Below are positions 13,401 through 24,469 of a stretch of DNA of 64,000 nucleotides, piece after piece. Both the position numbers and the translations under genes were made by a program. The DNA is from Macrocystis pyrifera (lineage: Eukaryota > Sar > Phaeophyceae > Laminariales > Laminariaceae), in assembly GCA_031763025.1 (NCBI GenBank), contig JASSKH010000005.1, positions 14,350,128 through 14,414,127 of the forward strand, given 5' to 3'. A model generated the notes under the pieces. That model worked only from the letters and a program-made list of their open reading frames with translations, did no database searches and was not told the DNA's origin. The stretch's first letter is position 1. Every line of letters begins with the position of its first letter.

Positions 13401-16400
13401 AAGAATAATGAACAGACTGGAGCGTTGTGATCACGGCGTATTTCAGCAGAAAAAAAAGGGAGTGCGCTTTTTTCGGTCTCAGAGACCACTGCCCCCCCCC
13501 CCACACATACACCCGTGTCTAGTAGGGGAGAGGGGCTTTCTAAAACCAAGTTATCAAAAACTGGAAAAGATGGAAAATATAAAATAACGTAAACATGTCT
13601 TGAGTCGTCCCGTGATCGCAGCGCTCCGGTTTTGTTTTTCGTTCTAATCCTTTTTATGTGAGGTGTCGAAAAAAGCCGGTTCCGAAGCCCCCTGCATTAC
13701 TCGTACTGCTATACTATTTGCCATCTCTGGCAATGTATACTCGCGGCGCTTTCGTACCAATCACACCATCCACACAAAAAAAGGAATCCATAATCCAATG
13801 ACTTCGGACACACATGTTACGAATCAGACCTGAATACGTTTATATGCTTTACAATACGTATGCGAGGGGAATCGGGTGGACCGGCATCATCGAGACAAGG
13901 TAAATACATACCTGGTACGAAGTAAACAAATAATAACAATTAGCCGTATTCTTCCGCTCGGAATATCGGCCGGGTCCCCGTGCTCCTGATTTCTTTGACC
14001 CCGCGTCCTGCCCTCGCCCTGCCCTCAGATTGGAAAAAAAAAAAAACATACTATCTTCCCTCCTGCCCTCATACATCGTGGAAGCATGCGACCCTGCGTG
14101 AAGCAAGTGCGACGTATAATACCATAAGCACAATTCACGTCAGAGGGAGTGACTTCCATCACCACTGCACAAAAATGTTTTTTTCGCACAACGAAACTAT
14201 CGCAATCTACGATAATAGAGATTCACCCCAAAAAATCTGAGGCTCCTCACGTGAGGAGCTCGACACCTCACCCGAAAACTGACATTGAGCAAAAACCGAA
14301 TCGCATCCCGATGAATAATCCCATGACCTAAGTATACAACTACGTCCATTTTCGAAACAAGATTGGCATTCCGACTGTTTTGAGTTAAGGAATCCCGTCA
14401 TTCAGAAAAAAAAAAATCGCGGAAATGTGCTACGACCACTATCGTAGAACGCGTCTCAACCTCCCCCCCCCATCCCCCCTATAGTATATATATATATTAT
14501 GTATGGGTTGGGTTGGCGTCGGTTGGCAACGACACTGTAAAACATGCTACGTGGGCTATTAATAGACATCCAGGGTACCGGGTTTTTTTTGTTTTGTTTT
14601 TTTTGCGGTCGCCCACAGCTGGTCGTCTAGTTAGATCATTTGTGCGAAGTAAAGAACCTTTACTCTGCACAAGGGAATTGATCGTATCACGTAGTGTTCA
14701 AGGTAAGGCACCCAAGAGGCAGTTACATAGTACTCCCATTGCTGTCTCTGGAAGTGGCCACACCGGAAATTAAACTAACTCATTGTAGCTGTCATCCATA
14801 TGCAAGTCCGCCTCACAAGCGGTTCTTAGTAGGATGCAGCTCACCCTTCATGCGACTCGCCGGACAGCTCACGGCGCTTCGCGCTTGGTGCAAGCAATGT
14901 CTGCCTGGTCGGTGAAAACCCGACATGCTCCGTCCCGGCATTGTAGGGATGCGAGGGTCAATGGTCATACGACAACGGCCATGCATTAGATCGAGTATAT
15001 CTCTCCTATCGAGTACACCCCCCCCATCTCCCCCACCCCCCGCGCGTCGAAACGGCTTGACCGCGGAGACAGACGCAACCCTGTTGAACAGTTGTCGAAC
15101 GTTGCCCACCCACCCACCCACCCGTTGCCATAAATTTCTTGAAACGGATGCACGGCAGGCATCTCCAGTCACGCAGACGACACCATCATCACCGGCAACA
15201 CGATCATCGACGCTAGCGGGGCGGGGGTGCGCGTGGGGTCCGATCCCGACGAGGACGGTCGATTCTACGGCGTCAACAACATGGTGAGGTTTTTTTTTGC
15301 CTTCAAAGGCAGCTAGTTGTCTTGTGTTTTTTCAGGCATGAGGACGGGTCGAAAATAAAGTTCGGCTCTTGTGAAATCTCGAAACCATCGCCTTTGAGGG
15401 GCTGCCTGCGTTTTTTGTGTGGTGCAGGCATGGAGCTCTTCAAGTGAGGGGCCTCAGAGAATTCTAGGGAAGAAATGCCCACCGTAGTACGCATCGCCCC
15501 AGCAGCGGGATAACCTTCCTTCCGAATGCGGTAAATAAACACCATCAGACAACAACTAGCAGCACATCTCGACCGACCGACCGACCGACCGACCGATCGA
15601 CCGATCAACGTGCTGCAGGTTATTGGCAATAAGGTCATCAACTGCACGTCTGGCGTAACAGTAGTGTCAGCCCCACAACTGGTGATATGCGGGAACGACG
15701 TGGAGCTGCCGCCAGGACAAGACGAAGATACGGTGGGTCCACAGCCCCTGTCTATTCGCAATTCTACGTAGGTTTTCCGCAATTCTGGCGTTTTTTACAA
15801 GGAATGAACGCGAGGTGGCGATCGTGGCGAGATTAGGTTCCTTCCGGCCGCGTACTACTAAAAGCTAGCGAGGAAACAGTTGTACGTGTGTACAGCACCT
15901 AGCTCTCGCCCGTCGCTCCCACAGAGCACCCGCTACGCGGGCAGGCAGCGGAGGGTCTACTGCACGTAAGCAACCAAGTACCCCCTTCCACACAAAAATA
16001 CGCGAGTCGGGCAGTCGCCTGAACACCTATGCGCACTCCACACTATCCAATCACAACTCGAAACTGAAGTCGCCCTTCTCCGCCCACCCCATTGCGGATG
16101 TTATTTATCATCACCCGTAAACCTCTTCTGCAGTACGCCTATTCTGCAGGAGACCATGGGGACGAGTTCGAGCCGTTCGAGGCGTGCGGTGATACCCCGA
16201 CTCCACCTCCCAGTCCCAATACCCCGGCTCCGACGCCTAGGCTCAGGACCCCGGCTCCATCTCCATCTCCTGATACAGAGGATGCGCCTAGCATACCGGG
16301 TGCGGTGTACCTGGGGTGTTTCTTGGACGAGCGTGGCGAGCGCACAATGGATTTGGCGTACAAGGCTAGAAACACCCTGACGAATGAGGTGCACAGACTG

Positions 16401-18176
16401 GGCTCGTCCACCTGCTTCTTGCCTCCTCTCGTATCACCCTTGAGCTCAATTTCAGGGGTGGGGGTGGTTCTTCAAAACCGGGCTACTCGCTCGCGTTATA
16501 TGTGTTGTATAGGTGCCGCCAGGGTTTTGTCGAAAGGTGTACTGCCGCTCTTCAGTAAATAGCCCATCATCTTCCCCGAAAGTTTCTGGATGTCGAATGA
16601 TAGAAATTACCAGTGTCGAAATTCACTACTACTACTACTACTACTACTACTATTACTACTGTTACGGGGGACCGTAGTAAATAGGACCAAATATTGTTAT
16701 CAAAAATAGGTAAATATATAGTTTTTTATGTACACCATAGGTCCTATTAACTATGGACCCCCGTAATACTGCTACTACTGCTACTGTTGTACTCTAAGAT
16801 TACGGTAATTTTTCCCGCGTTTGCGTGCTTGCGGTGGCGGCGCCGCCTTTTCGCACCCATCTGTATGCCACTGTTGGCACCTGTCTGTAGGGATGGTTTT
16901 CGTCCGCCTTCGTGCAGGTGCATTTGCACAGCGTGCGAGTTCACAGCAGTAGCCTCAACGAACCGTTGTTTCATACAAGAGCACGCCCTCTCCTTGTGCT
17001 TGCCGCAGCAACGTACCGGATGTGCTTCTTACCCAATACCCGTCATGTTTCTATACGTACAGCCCATTAGCCGTTCTAAAATACGAATGGTCAAGAGCAT
17101 GACGAAAGTGCCCATGCTGATCGTCGCTCTCGCTGCCCCCCCCCCTCTACTGCGCAGGCCTGTATCGATCACTGCAAACAAGACGGCATGAGATTCGCCG
17201 GAACGACTGAAGGCAGGATGTGAGTAGAAGTACTAGAGTTCCATTAGCTTTCGTCGACGCGCGCAATAATTCACCGCAGAGGAGCGATCTGCGCTGTTGT
17301 CGTGTCGTGTTGTGTACGCACGTATCTGCTGTATGCTTTTACTTCGCCGGTACTCCATTTGGCCGATATATCTTATCCGTGTACAATAGGAGCAGCGCGG
17401 GGAGTTCAATCTGAAAAACAAACGTGTGTTGACCTTCAATATATTCAGTTACCCCTCATCGTATAAACGGCGTGGACAATACAAGCGCGCACCCATATTT
17501 GTATGTCCCAGACGCGACACTTCGTCGAGTAAAGAGTACTATCTGCCACCAGCCCCCCCCCCCCCACCACCACCCCCGCTGCTGTCTGGCGTTGCTATCA
17601 ATAGCTGCAGAACGATACGCACTATATATTGCGGCTCGTGAGTTGACCGTTGGCGGGCAGGGAGCGCGCACAGCACAGACACTATATTAACTACTGTATG
17701 CGTGCGTCACATCCGTTCAGTTTTGTTCAACGCATCTATTCCCGTTTGAACGCGGGCTTCGGTCAGAGACGTGGGCGCTGAACACCGATGAACACTCTGA
17801 GCTTGCCCGAGGGGGATGGAGCACCGACGCCGACAGAAGGAGAGCCTACCATCTACTTATACATAGATTTTGGTCTTACCGAATCAGGATGCCTGATGGG
17901 AGCGTACGGGAGGCCTACACCTGTCGCCTGTGATGCAACCGCGCCGACGCCTGCGTCGCGACCAGCTATTGATAATGCATCCCTCACCCTATACCCTACG
18001 TTGTGAAACGGCTGACCATACCGTGTTACAGATGCCGGTGTACCGACAACGAATCGAACGTTCGGTTGCACGGCGAGAGTACCAATTGCGACCTGGAGTG
18101 TCCTCAAGGGTCTGCAATGCCCTGCGGCGGGGACTGGGCCGTGACTTCGTGGGAGTTGCTTTCTGGAACTTCTTGA
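7441..18176 (+). CDS. Parallel beta-helix protein with C-terminal WSC domain (5' end missing)
   Basis: Eleven exons join in phase: 7441-7566, 9000-9096, 9705-9815, 10404-10508, 10713-10819, 13009-13099, 15177-15283, 15619-15732, 16134-16388, 17158-17219, 18032-18176 (TGA). About 440 residues are visible. Exons 1-8 encode repeated Asn/Gly-rich turns (GEGIYLGTA, NEGVDLKEG, DDTIITGNTI, VIGNKVI) typical of the right-handed beta-helix (pectin-lyase-like) fold of polysaccharide lyases and epimerases. Exon 9 carries a Pro/Thr linker, then YLGCFLDERGERTM begins a WSC domain. It continues through CIDHC, CRCTDNES and PCGG, giving the usual set of cysteines; WSC domains bind polysaccharide or anchor to the wall. 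An extracellular-matrix role is inferred. Mannuronan C5-epimerases of brown algae can share this architecture, but no DPHD-like catalytic motif is visible, so the enzyme activity is left open. No start exon or signal peptide is seen upstream; it may lie before the LINE cluster or outside the window. Confidence 0.85.
7645..7762. mobile_element. Hairpin MITE (TTACGGGGG family), copy 1
   Basis: The ends TTACGGGGGACCATAGTAAA and its inverted counterpart are flanked by TA on both sides, as for Tc1/mariner-type elements. The centre is A/T-rich. It lies in intron 1 of the beta-helix gene. Confidence 0.8.
7840..8110 (+). repeat. Dispersed repeat with CCTCA..TGAGG core, copy 1
   Basis: Contains TCAGTTTTCGGGTGAGGTGT, then a GGAGCTCC and CCTCAGAG region. 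The same order is found in reverse at about 14225-14420 and more weakly at 19790-19915. Short related pieces occur near 8550 and 15425. It is probably a non-autonomous element, but its ends are not defined. Confidence 0.5.
8665..8990. other. Intron interior, no gene seen
   Basis: Part of intron 1 of the beta-helix gene. Short open frames overlap on both strands, with no splice-consistent coding signal before the exon at 9000. Confidence 0.5.
10820..12065. other. Intron interior, no gene seen
   Basis: First half of the 2.2-kb intron between the exons ending at 10819 and starting at 13009. Stop codons are frequent in all frames. It has T-rich runs and no recognisable repeat copies. Confidence 0.5.
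12066..12312. repeat. Tandem duplication of about 125 bp
   Basis: Two consecutive copies share ACCACATCCAAGCAATTTG, GCAGCAGCACCGG and CAACAATTTGTTTTCT blocks, then an ATATAGTCC and AAAGCTCGCGA segment. They lie in an intron of the beta-helix gene. Confidence 0.75.
12433..12541. mobile_element. Hairpin MITE, copy 2 (diverged, inverted order)
   Basis: GGAGGTCCACAGTAAATAGG at one end and ACTAAGGTCCTCCGCAGTA at the other. The internal order is reversed relative to copy 1. Confidence 0.65.
12642..12749. mobile_element. Hairpin MITE, copy 3
   Basis: TTACGGGGGGCC start and GGTCCCCCGTAA end, flanked by TA on both sides. It has the family centre TTGGTAAAAATAGGTAAATA. Confidence 0.8.
14225..14420 (-). 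repeat. Dispersed repeat with CCTCA..TGAGG core, copy 2
   Basis: Inverted relative to 7840-8110. Shared blocks are GGCTCCTCACGTGAGGAGCT, ACACCTCACCCGAAAACTGA and CAAGATTGGCATTCCGAC. Confidence 0.5.
14884..14985 (+). repeat. Dispersed repeat, about 100 bp, copy 1
   Basis: Shares GCAAGCAATGTCTGCCTGGT, TGCTCCGTCCCGGCAT and TGTAGGGATGC blocks with 35838-35935. The two copies are in the same orientation. Confidence 0.7.
16626..16660. repeat. (ACT)n microsatellite
   Basis: About eleven near-perfect ACT units directly before a MITE. Related trinucleotides resume after it (ACTGCTACTACTGCTACTG). Confidence 0.85.
16662..16766. mobile_element. Hairpin MITE, copy 4
   Basis: TTACGGGGGACCGTAGTAAA start and GACCCCCGTAA end, inserted in an ACT-rich microsatellite in an intron of the beta-helix gene. 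Confidence 0.8.
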
Positions 18177-19590
18177 GAGGCGTCAGCCGACCCTTGTAAG
18201 GGCAGTTCTAGGACTGGAAAGTATTGCACCACTCTGGATGGCCAATGAAAGGATGGCCCAACACTCCCTTCTTTTCCGCCCCAGCGCTCTGGTTGAAAAC
18301 ATAGGGACCGCTAGGTATTCATAATTATGTAAAACGGCCCTTATATTCCCGCCCAATTGGTACCCTGGTATGCTCTAGAGGACGAGAGAGAAATAAATAA
18401 AGAAGGGGAGAGACGGAGAGAGGGGGGGGGGGGGGGGGCGTCTCGAAATACAGCGAAAGCGAGGTAAGAGGGGTCGGGACGAGACAAGGGGGCGTCATGT
18501 GGGGGTACGGTAGTGGGGGGTAGGCCGGGGGAAATCATCTATGGTATGGTTCGAGCTAGGAGCGTGGATAAATGTGTAGGAGATGACGTCCATAAACAAG
18601 ATTTGGTCCCCCTGGGGTGAAGCACAATTGCTGTGCCTGCCTGTAGCGGTAGCGTTTGGTGGTGGTCGATTTTTTTCCGCCGTGTCTGTAACGATAGCTT
18701 GCAACATTTTCGCTTTTCGTTTAATTTGAGTAACGCCTGCTGCGGTTTCGTGCCGTAGCTCGAGACGACCTAAATGATGGTCGGGAGATGGGGGGGCATG
18801 GTTACAGTATCAAGTCGATATTGGTCGGTTTCCTTCGACTAAGGCGTGTCGACGTTGTAAAAAAAGTAATAGAAGCTCTAATGTACTCTAGCCGGGGGTC
18901 ACCTGTTCGTGTGACGAGACATATCTTCTGGTCACGATCTGGACACGGTTTACCTTAGGAGTGTATGCATGAGATCGTATGTGTATATGCGGTGAAACTC
19001 TGAGTCAGTGATACAGTAACTGTTGAGATACAGCGGCTGTTGAACATTCGGTCGCAACGGGGGGGGGAGGGGGGTGGTCGCTCTATGCTTTCTGTTTCTG
19101 CAATGATTGTCTGTACTCTTGTCACGTATGTACCAGGTATAACATATGTTGACGTCTTGATCTGAACTCGTAAGTATCGGTTGCTCATGTTGCTGTATAA
19201 CTTGCGGCTCGGTGCAAGAAGGCAAGCATACGAAATTGCTGCTGAGCTCGCATGCCGCGTTTCGTGCTTGTTTCGAGGATGCACTTCGCATAAATCAGGC
19301 TGTGGCTGGCTTCGCGGTTGGCTTGTGACTACCACCTACCGCAATGGCGCTGAGCCTACTGTGTGGATTACTCGTTTCCTTTGTGTGTCGCCTCGTGCAA
19401 GCGCGTACGTTCACAAATTGTTAAAAGGCTTCCCGCCGCCGATTTTTGCAGGCGGCATGTGACCTATCGAGGTGTGCGCCACGGAAGGGGGGTAGCGCGT
19501 TTAGACCACACCATTTCTGACGGCCGACGCTCCTCAACTGAGGAACTATGCGACCCGACTATCGTTGGAACACCACTACATACAGCAATA
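18177..19590. other. 3' flank of the beta-helix gene, no gene seen
   Basis: Includes a G18 run at 18421-18438. A fragment at about 19305-19430 resembles the 230-bp tandem unit found at 22.3-23.8 kb. No splice-supported coding exon is seen. Confidence 0.5.
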
Positions 19591-19597
19591 CCTGTTA

Positions 19598-19702
19598 TTA
19601 CGGAGGTCCATAGTTAACGGGACCAAATTTCGCTAGTAAAAATAGGTAGGTGTATAGGTTTTTATGTATACCATAGGTCCTGTTAACTATGTACCCCCGT
19701 AA
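19598..19702. mobile_element. Hairpin MITE, copy 5 (GTTAAC subfamily)
   Basis: TTACGGAGGTCCATAGTTAA start and TTAACTATGTACCCCCGTAA end, flanked by TA. It shares the GTTAAC variant with copy 7. Confidence 0.8.
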
Positions 19703-19789
19703 TAGTGTTTTTGCCGGTTATTTTGTTGGATACCCGCAGTAGGCCATCCAGGCATGTTTGCCCTGTAGGGGTGGCCTCTAATTTTTCTG

Positions 19790-19915
19790 CGAAGGCTCCT
19801 CATCTGACCTTGAGGAGGTATGTAATATGGGTTAGTCACCCAAGCACTGATTTTGAAAAAAAATAAACTGCAACCCGATGAACAATCCCAAAGCTTGATA
19901 ATACAGCTGTATAAC
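19790..19915 (-). repeat. Dispersed repeat with CCTCA..TGAGG core, copy 3 (partial)
   Basis: GGCTCCTCATCTGA, CTTGAGGAGG and CAACCCGATGAACAATCCCA resemble the 14225-14420 copy in the same orientation. Confidence 0.4.
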
Positions 19916-20235
19916 AGGAATCATGCAGTAAAACTCTAATTAGTTTCCAGCAACAATGGGATAAGGGGTCCGGTCAGTCCCAGTGACATGTTTTGACCAA
20001 AATGTGTTACCCCTATCGTAGCATACCCCTATCCCCGTGTTCTACGCAGATGGCGGTTTTGCCCCCACGATATAGTTTTTGCGTACACTTTGTTTCGTGG
20101 TTTTGTAAAGGGTGCATACATTAAAGTACAGTATTTAATGTTAATCAGCACACCCTGGACAACAGACAATAGTCTAATAGTCTATTAATAGCTTCCTATT
20201 GCAATGGACTGTCTGTTGTGGTCCCTGATTCCAGT

Positions 20236-20760
20236 TAATTGAAAGGCGTCGAGCTCTATTTTCCAGACAATTTCTATCAAGTGACCCCTACCTGACCCTA
20301 TTGCCCAGACAATTTCACTTCATAGGTAGTCTCCGTGATCAATGGTCCGGACAATTCCAATTGATGGACCTTCTCCTAAATAAATTGTCCGGCCAATTCC
20401 AATTGACAGACTGTCTCCTGAATCAATTGTCCCGACAATTCCAATTGATAGTCGGCCCCCCGAAATAGTTGGCCGGACAATTTCAATTAGTAGATTGACG
20501 CCAAAAGTATTTGTCCCGACAACTCCAATTAATAGACAGTCTCCCAGATCAATTGGCCCGACAATTCCAATTTATACAGTCTCCAAAATCAATTGTCCGG
20601 ACAGTTTCAATTAGCAGACTGCTTTCTAAATCAATTTGTCGGGGCAATTCCCATTAATAGACGGTATACAAAATCAATTTTCCCAACAATTTCGATTAAT
20701 ACGAAATCTCCAAAACTACTTCTGACAAGGCCATCATTGGTGGGCAGTCTCCTAAACTAA
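20236..20760 (+). repeat. 42-bp satellite, block 1
   Basis: About twelve diverged 42-bp units of the type TCCGGACAATTCCAATTGAT then AGACTGTCTCC and AAATCAATTG. The best units contain the 16-bp palindrome AATTGTCCGGACAATT. Unit length was counted directly over several units. Confidence 0.85.
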
Positions 20761-20960
20761 CTGCCCGTAGATTTCAAAACAACAGTGCATACGGATTACT
20801 TTGTTTCGTGAATCTGATCTGAGCAAGCGGGCTAAGCGGTATCAAAACTTCCTACCCGCGGACGTAAAATACAAAGCTAAGGTTGAGGTGTCCCGCTATT
20901 TTCTGCTTATGCCTTGGACAACAGACCTATCAGTAGACTATTGACCCTACAGCAGAGTCA

Positions 20961-21455
20961 CGAAGTTGTCTATTAATTGGAATTGTCCGGGCAAGTGATG
21001 TCATAGACTGTTTAGCAATTGAAATTGTTTAGACAATTGATCTTGGATACTGTCTAACAATTGGATTTATTCGGACAATTGATATCGGGTACTGTTTGAC
21101 AATTGGAATTGTCCGGACAAATAATTTGGAAGACTCTCTATCAATTGAAATTACCCTGACAATTGATTTTAGAGACTGTCCATTAATTGGAATTGTCTGA
21201 ACAATTGATGTTTGGTGTTTTTCAATAATTGGAATTGTCCAGACAAATGAGCTCGGAGACTGCCTATCAATTGAAATTGTGCTGGCAAATGATTTCACAG
21301 GCTGTCTATTAATTGGAATTGCTTATACGATTGATTCCGGGTGATTTACATGAATTGGACTTGTCGGGGCAACTGCTTTGAGATGCCGTCTATTAATTGG
21401 AATTGTCTGGACAATGGGATTCGGAAGCGATCTACTAATTGGAATTGTCATGACT
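20961..21455 (-). repeat. 42-bp satellite, block 2 (inverted)
   Basis: The same 42-bp unit in reverse orientation, about twelve copies, after about 200 bp of unique sequence. Because 42 is divisible by three, the minus strand reads as an open 14-residue repeat (SIVxTIPIxxQ). This is a by-product and not a gene. Confidence 0.85.
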
Positions 21456-21689
21456 ATCGAGTTTAAGAGGGCTCTGTTATTTGAATGCTGGCAGCTACTT
21501 GTAGAACTACATTTGATTTGGTCAGTACACAACAGTACCACCATGCTAGTATTGCCTCTACAACAGGATCGGGAACTTCCCTCAATACGCAATCATCTGC
21601 AAGGTCCTTTATTGTGCCATATTACCAGTAGTATCAATTCAATGGGGAGTGTCTATCATAATACAATAACTACTGTAGGTACACGGCCA

Positions 21690-22300
21690 TGACATTTATC
21701 GAGCAATTGATTTCTTGCGCGGCATCTGAAATGAACTGTGCGGACAGTTCCAACTACTTTCTAGTTGCCGAAGTCCGTTTGGACAATTCCTTTTAATTGA
21801 CAGCACCCGAAATCAATTGTGCGGACAATTTCAGTTAATAAGCAGCAGCCGAAATCAAATGTTCAGACAAATCCAATTAATAGACAGCTCACCAAATCAA
21901 TTGTCTGAACAATTTCAGTTAGTGGACAACACCAGAAATCAATTGTCTGGACAATTCCAATTATTGGATAGCACCCGAAATCAATTTGGTGAATAATAAT
22001 TCCAATTAATTGGCAGTCGCCGCGACCAATTGTTTGGACAATTTCAATTCATAGACAACACTCGAAACTCACACAATTCCAACTAGTAGATGGTATTCGA
22101 AATCAATTGCCTGGACAATTCCAATTCATAGACAATCGCCGAAAACAATTGCCTGGCCAATTTCAATTCATGAGCAATCGCCGAAATCAATAGTATTGAC
22201 AATTTCAATTAATAGACAGTCACCAAAAACAATTGTCAAGACAAATCCAATTAACACACATCCTCCTGAATCAATTGTAGACACAATAGACTATTGAAAT
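21690..22300 (+). repeat. 42-bp satellite, block 3
   Basis: About fourteen units, back in the orientation of block 1, after a spacer at about 21456-21690 with no satellite similarity. Units such as AATTGTCTGGACAATTCC keep the palindromic core. Confidence 0.85.
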
Positions 22301-22325
22301 AGTAATTGTCCAGTACTGTAGTGCT

Positions 22326-23840
22326 GTGGTCGTGGTCGGTTTTTCAGGGTGATACCAGTACCACTGTAGTGCCGTGAGGTCTGCGCAGTTCCCATCACTT
22401 CGTGTGCCGTGAGGTGCATGTGTGCACACATCTGTGTTCGTTTCCAGTGAGTTCCAAGCGGCATGGAAGCTGCCATGCGTTCCGCACAACCGGTGACTCT
22501 CCCAACTTGATTACTGTATTTCGTATGTCACGCTTGATGGCGTTCTAAAGGTATTGTCATGTATAAGGATTACCCTGGGCTGGGTATTCGGTCGGTCTTT
22601 CACCCCTATTGCTCAGTAGGTAGCACCTTCTCTTTTGGCGTCGTCGGCAGGACACGGGTTCGAATCTGACTTCGAGCGTTTCTTTTATCGAAACACTTGC
22701 GCGTGCGTCCCTGATAGCATATCTCCCTGGTTCCCTAAGTATTGAAACGCGTCGGGTAGGTCAGCGTGCGGCCGTACACGTCGCCGATGCCCCAAAGATC
22801 CCGCCGTTCAGAGGGGAGGAGAATGTAGTAAAGATTATCCTGGGCTGGGAAATATATCGGGCGTTTACCCCTAAATATCAGTAGGTTACACCTTCACAAT
22901 ATACCTGGTCTACAGTACAGTATTTCAGATCGTGGTTGCTTTCGCAGTTGGCGAATAGATTACTACCGTGATGCCGTGGAGTTTGCGGGTCACTCGTTAC
23001 TTTGTGTGTCGTCTGGTGCATATATTATTGCAGGTGCCATGGAAGCTGTCACGTGCTCTACGCACACACGGCGCTTGGCCCACCTCGATGAAATTTGCGT
23101 GGGTGTTTCGTTGGTTTCTGAGGGGACACCGTTCAGGTCGTGGCCCTTTTCGCATTTTATTACTGCCGTAAGGCAGTGGAGTCTACGGATCTCTCGTAAT
23201 TCCGAGTGCCGTCTGGTGCTTGTACGCACACAACAACCGTTTTCGTTTCGACCGGGTTGAAAGTAGCATGGGAACGGACGTGTGCTCTGCACGAACGGCG
23301 CTTCGCCCAAGTTGATCACGTTGTTTTTTCGTACGTCACTTGCCATGTTTTTGTTTTAGAGTATGTACAGTACTGAAGGTGAGATCGTGGTCGATTTCGC
23401 AGGTGGCGATATGATTGCTACCGCAATGCCGTGGAGCCCGCGGAATGCTCATTTTACGTGTCATCTGGTGCATGTACGTACACAGCGGTTCTGGATCTCA
23501 TCGCGCTGCAAGAAGCGTGGGAGCTGCCATGTGTGTTGCGTACAAAACGGCCCTCCGCCCACCTTCGGTCATTTTGTATACATGCCTCGTGTTTTGGTTT
23601 TCTGAGGGTATACAATTCAGGGCTTGGTCGGCGTAGTATTTGGCGATATGACTACGGTACACCTACAGCACCGCAAACACCGTGGGGCCCTCGGACCTCT
23701 AATTTCTTGGTGTATCGTCTGCCGCATGTGCGCACGCCACACTGTTTTCGATTCCAGCACCGATTCTTGCGTGGAAGCTGTCACGTGTTCCACGCAAACG
23801 GCGTTCCGCCCGATTTAGTGTTTCCGTTATATGCACCTCG
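22326..23840 (+). repeat. Tandem repeat of about 230 bp, five diverged copies
   Basis: Copies begin near 22326, 22929, 23128, 23382 and 23613. Each holds GGTCGTGG, a TACCG..ATGCCGTGGAG block, a TCGTCTGGTGCATGTACGCAC block, GGAAGCTGTCACGTG and CGGCGCTTCGCCC. Two shorter direct repeats (CTGGGCTGGG..CAGTAGGT) lie at 22555-22620 and 22830-22890. Frames through the copies are not conserved. Confidence 0.7.
22635..22680 (+). mobile_element. Relic of miniature LTR element internal region
   Basis: TTGGCGTCGTCGGCAGGAC is followed by a B-box-like GGTTCGAATC. It matches the sequence just inside the 5' LTR of the elements at 27175 and 48451. No LTRs are recognised here. Confidence 0.45.
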
Positions 23841-24469
23841 CGGGTTTCAAGAGTGATAGAGGCTGCCACAGAGCATCGTTTTTCGCTTTGTGCTACTGTA
23901 GAGCATATGTTTGCATATACAACGTGTACCAGGTAAAATAAACCAGACCATACTATTATCGTTTGGGTCATAAGCCTCGCTAATCTCCCTCGGGGGGCTT
24001 GTTTGGACCAATTTCACAAAGTGTGGTGTGCGGGTTTCTCCTTCATCGGATCCCTTGGCGCCCACATGAACGCGTCGCAATGCCGAGCCAGGCCAACACC
24101 GGCGCCTTGCACCACGGTTTGGATGTTTCAGTGCACTCTCCACAACAGCACGAAAAGGGTTCATTGGCAAAATGAGGTCACGCGCCCTTTGTGTATCTAC
24201 CGCGAGCAATGATACTAGGGTATCACAAACACAACCTAGCCATCCCAGTCGAGCGGCCATGCTGCGGATCTGCACCAACACACATCGCAGGCTTACCACA
24301 AGCATCGAAACCCTTAGTTGCGCTCCTTCACTACAGCTCAGAGAAACTTTAGAACGGCGATTGGGTTTCCAGCAGCTCGGACAAGCGCCGCTTCGTGAAT
24401 TGTTTTCGACGAGATAAACTTGTGGAAGTCGGATCAGCCGCGCAAGAGACGCCACTGCTTGTGGAACAG

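Noticed and set aside
17602..17638. Extra exon (TIRTIYCGS) between the two WSC exons
   Set aside because: The flanking exons join in phase without it and give a normal WSC spacing (GRICRCTDNE).
7441..18176. Firm naming as mannuronan C5-epimerase
   Set aside because: Architecture fits, but the catalytic motif and N-terminal part are not visible. The name would go beyond the evidence.
20961..21600. Minus-strand 14-residue repeat protein (SIVxTIPI)
   Set aside because: It results from a 42-bp satellite unit divisible by three. Blocks are broken by stops, and no splice or start context is seen.
20236..22300. Possible CRISPR-like array
   Set aside because: The 42-bp unit is contiguous with no spacers, orientation switches, and the context is eukaryotic.
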